A DNA stretch of 6,974 bases. It comes from an uncultured Lachnospiraceae bacterium (GTDB taxonomy: Bacteria; Bacillota; Clostridia; Lachnospirales; Lachnospiraceae). The stretch spans positions 1-6,974 of the forward strand of contig CADCQU010000091.1 of assembly GCA_902803635.1 (NCBI GenBank), written 5' to 3'. Positions 5,393 through 6,974 of the stretch are shown here, piece after piece. The notes beneath the pieces are model-generated. The model did no database searches. It was given only the letters and a program-made list of their open reading frames with translations, and was not told the DNA's origin. Both the position numbers and the translations under genes were made by a program. Each line of letters opens with the position of its first letter. The first letter of the stretch is position 1.

Positions 5393-5464
5393 AGAAGGTA
5401 CGGCCGGGAAACGGCAGCAAAAGAAGCGGCGGCTTTCATGGACGAAGGAGGGCCTGAGACGTGA
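5371..5464 (+). repeat. Duplicated RBS/GTG initiation cassette at the atpE-atpA junction
   Basis: Segments 5371-5392 and 5443-5464 match at 20 of 22 positions, starting 72 bp apart. Each contains CGAAGGAGGGCC and ends ACGTGA, that is, a strong RBS 8 nt before a GTG. The first GTG overlaps the atpE stop and the second is the atpA start. The only differences (G5383/T5455 and C5385/A5457) create a TGA in the second copy. A tandem duplication of an initiation region is the simplest explanation. Confidence 0.75.
5389..5457 (+). CDS. Candidate 22-codon basic leader peptide between atpE and atpA
   Basis: GTG 5389 is 8 nt after a strong RBS (AAGGAGGG, 5373-5380) and overlaps the atpE stop as GTGA. 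It opens a 22-codon frame reading (fMet)KKVRPGNGSKRSGGFHGRRRA, with 8 Lys/Arg and no acidic residues. Its TGA (5455-5457) lies 3 nt before the atpA GTG. The layout fits a coupling leader that carries ribosomes from atpE to atpA. The peptide matches no family known to me and may have no function of its own. Alternatively, the segment is an untranslated relic of a duplication. Confidence 0.3.
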   Translation: MKKVRPGNGSKRSGGFHGRRRA

Positions 5465-6974
5465 GCAGGACAGGAACAATTTTCGGCATCAACGGCCCGG
5501 TCATTTACCTGAAGGGCGCGAAAGGCTTCGCCATGTCGGAGATGGTCTACGTCGGGGCCGAGCGGCTCGTCGGCGAGGTCATTTCCCTGCGGGGCGACAT
5601 GACCATGATCCAGGTCTACGAGGAGACCGGCGGCCTGAAGCCGGGTGAGAAGGTGGAGGGCACGGGCGCCGCGCTCTCGATCACGCTCGGGCCTGGCATC
5701 CTTGACAACATTTACGACGGCATCCTGCGCCCGCTGGAGGCCATTGCGAAGACCTCCGGCAAATACATTACCCGCGGGATTGCGGTCCCCTCGCTCGACA
5801 CCGGGCGCAAATGGGACGTGACGCTGCAGATCAAGGCGGGCGATACCGTGACCGGAGGTCAGGTCTTTGCCGAATGTCCCGAGACGGAATCCCTTGTGCA
5901 CCGCGCGATGGTGCCGCCAAATATCTCGCAGGCGAAGGTTCTTTCCTGCGTGGCAAATGGCAGCTACACGGTGGACGAGCCTCTTGCGGAGCTGGAGCTT
6001 CCGGACGGGAGCCGGCGGGAGCTTACGCTCGCCCAGAAATGGCCGATCCGCGTGCCGCGCCCCATCAAGAAGCGTTTGCCGGCCTCCGAGCCGCTCCTTA
6101 CGGGGCAGCGGGTGCTCGACACGGTCTTCCCGATCGCGAAGGGCGGGACGGCGGCCATCCCCGGCGGCTTCGGCACCGGCAAGACCATGACCCAGCACGC
6201 AATCGCGAAGTTCTCCGACGCGGATGTCATCGTCTACATCGGCTGCGGCGAACGCGGGAACGAGATGACCGAGGTCCTGGAGGACTTCTCGAAGCTGGAG
6301 GATCCCCGGACCGGCAAGAAGCTCATGGCCCGGACGACCCTGATTGCGAACACCTCAAATATGCCGGTGGCAGCACGTGAAGCTTCGATATATACGGGCA
6401 TCACGCTCGCCGAATATTACCGCGACATGGGCTACGATGTCGCGATCATGGCGGACTCGACCTCCCGCTGGGCGGAGGCCCTCCGCGAGCTCTCGGGCCG
6501 CATGGAGGAAATGCCCGCCGAGGAGGGCTTCCCGGCCTACCTCGCCTCGCGGCTTTCCGCGTTCTACGAGCGGGCGGGCCAGATGGAGACGCTGTCCGGG
6601 AAGACGGGCTCGGTCTCGGTCATCGGGGCGGTCTCGCCTCAGGGCGGCGACTTCTCCGAGCCGGTCACGATGAACACGAAGCGCTTTGTCCGCTGCTTCT
6701 GGGGCCTTGACAAGGCCCTCGCCTACGCCCGCCACTACCCGGCCATCAACTGGATGGAGAGCTACAGCGAGTACGTCGCGGATCTTTCCGACTGGTATCG
6801 GTCAAATGTAGACCCGAAGTTCATGGATGACCGTACGCGCATTGTGGCAATCCTCAACTCCGAGGACAAGCTGATGGAGACCGTGAAGCTCATCGGCGCG
6901 GACGTCCTGCCGGAGGACCAGAAGCTCCTCCTCGAAATCGCCCGGGTGATCCGCCTCGGCTTTCTGCAGCAGAA
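5461..6974 (+). CDS. atpA: V-type ATP synthase catalytic subunit A (3' partial)
   Basis: The first 504 codons are present; the family is usually about 580-600 residues, so the C-terminal part is cut by the window edge. The N-terminal beta-barrel (about 1-70; GTIFGINGPVIYLKG, then IQVYEETGGLKPGE) is followed by the A-specific insert (about 110-190) and the nucleotide-binding domain. The P-loop is GGFGTGKT (235-242, Lys241). The catalytic Glu264 lies in GCGERGNEMT and the Walker B Asp332 in VAIMADSTSRWAEA. SVSVIGAVSPQGGDFSEPVT is also diagnostic. This cytoplasmic subunit hydrolyses or makes ATP at the A/B interfaces. The start is GTG 5461, with AAGGAGGG (5445-5452) 8 nt upstream; no upstream in-frame alternative gives family sequence. 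Confidence 0.97.
   Translation, partial: MSRTGTIFGINGPVIYLKGAKGFAMSEMVYVGAERLVGEVISLRGDMTMIQVYEETGGLKPGEKVEGTGAALSITLGPGILDNIYDGILRPLEAIAKTSGKYITRGIAVPSLDTGRKWDVTLQIKAGDTVTGGQVFAECPETESLVHRAMVPPNISQAKVLSCVANGSYTVDEPLAELELPDGSRRELTLAQKWPIRVPRPIKKRLPASEPLLTGQRVLDTVFPIAKGGTAAIPGGFGTGKTMTQHAIAKFSDADVIVYIGCGERGNEMTEVLEDFSKLEDPRTGKKLMARTTLIANTSNMPVAAREASIYTGITLAEYYRDMGYDVAIMADSTSRWAEALRELSGRMEEMPAEEGFPAYLASRLSAFYERAGQMETLSGKTGSVSVIGAVSPQGGDFSEPVTMNTKRFVRCFWGLDKALAYARHYPAINWMESYSEYVADLSDWYRSNVDPKFMDDRTRIVAILNSEDKLMETVKLIGADVLPEDQKLLLEIARVIRLGFLQQ

Noticed and set aside
5438..5464. 8-codon frame from ATG 5438 ending in TGA that overlaps the atpA GTG
   Set aside because: It has no RBS of its own and contains the atpA RBS; it is likely incidental.
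5362..6198. 278-codon reverse frame opposite atpE and atpA
   Set aside because: Composition is typical of an antisense shadow, and both forward genes are clearly conserved here.

Overview
The window carries most of an operon for a bacterial V-type (A/V-type) ATPase/ATP synthase, all on the + strand. The genes run in the order H, C, I, K, F, E, A, and the window ends inside A. The base composition is GC-rich. Nearly every gene has a strong AGGAGG-type ribosome binding site, the promoter looks like a Firmicutes sigma-A promoter, and short GC-rich hairpin repeats lie between genes. Together these suggest a fermentative, gut-type Clostridia relative (Bacillota). The genus cannot be fixed from this sequence.

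Layout: 1-153 is the 3' end of an unrelated upstream gene whose product ends in ten copies of an SSxxD pentapeptide. The gap 154-368 holds a double-hairpin intergenic repeat (about 172-220), a 15-bp-stem terminator (267-300) and an extended -10 promoter (299-328) that probably starts the ATPase operon. Then follow atpH (369-704), atpC (701-1741, 4-nt overlap with atpH), atpI (1778-3712), a 210-bp gap with a second copy of the double-hairpin repeat, atpK (3923-4369), atpF (4397-4705), a gap with two adjacent strong stem-loops, atpE (4808-5392), a 68-bp junction with a duplicated initiation site, and the first 504 codons of atpA (5461 to the end). The B and D genes are not in the window and would be expected downstream.

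How the parts work together: A (with the absent B) forms the catalytic head. E and H form the peripheral stalk. F and C belong to the central shaft and its socket on the membrane ring. K is the ion-carrying ring and I is the membrane stator with the half-channels. Key residues are intact: the A P-loop, catalytic Glu264 and Walker B Asp332, the I-subunit Arg565 and the K-subunit Glu130. The complex should therefore be functional, either as an ATP-driven ion pump or as an ATP synthase.

The protein machinery is ordinary. What deserves attention lies mainly between the genes: a structured repeat family with compensatory changes, one copy of it inside the operon just before the ring gene; a hairpin over the atpI ribosome binding site; a two-hairpin F-E spacer; and a duplicated RBS/GTG cassette that creates a 22-codon basic mini-ORF bridging atpE and atpA. 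The two-part K subunit, with a signal-peptidase-like site between its halves, is also notable. I found no clear sign of an entirely new multi-gene system.
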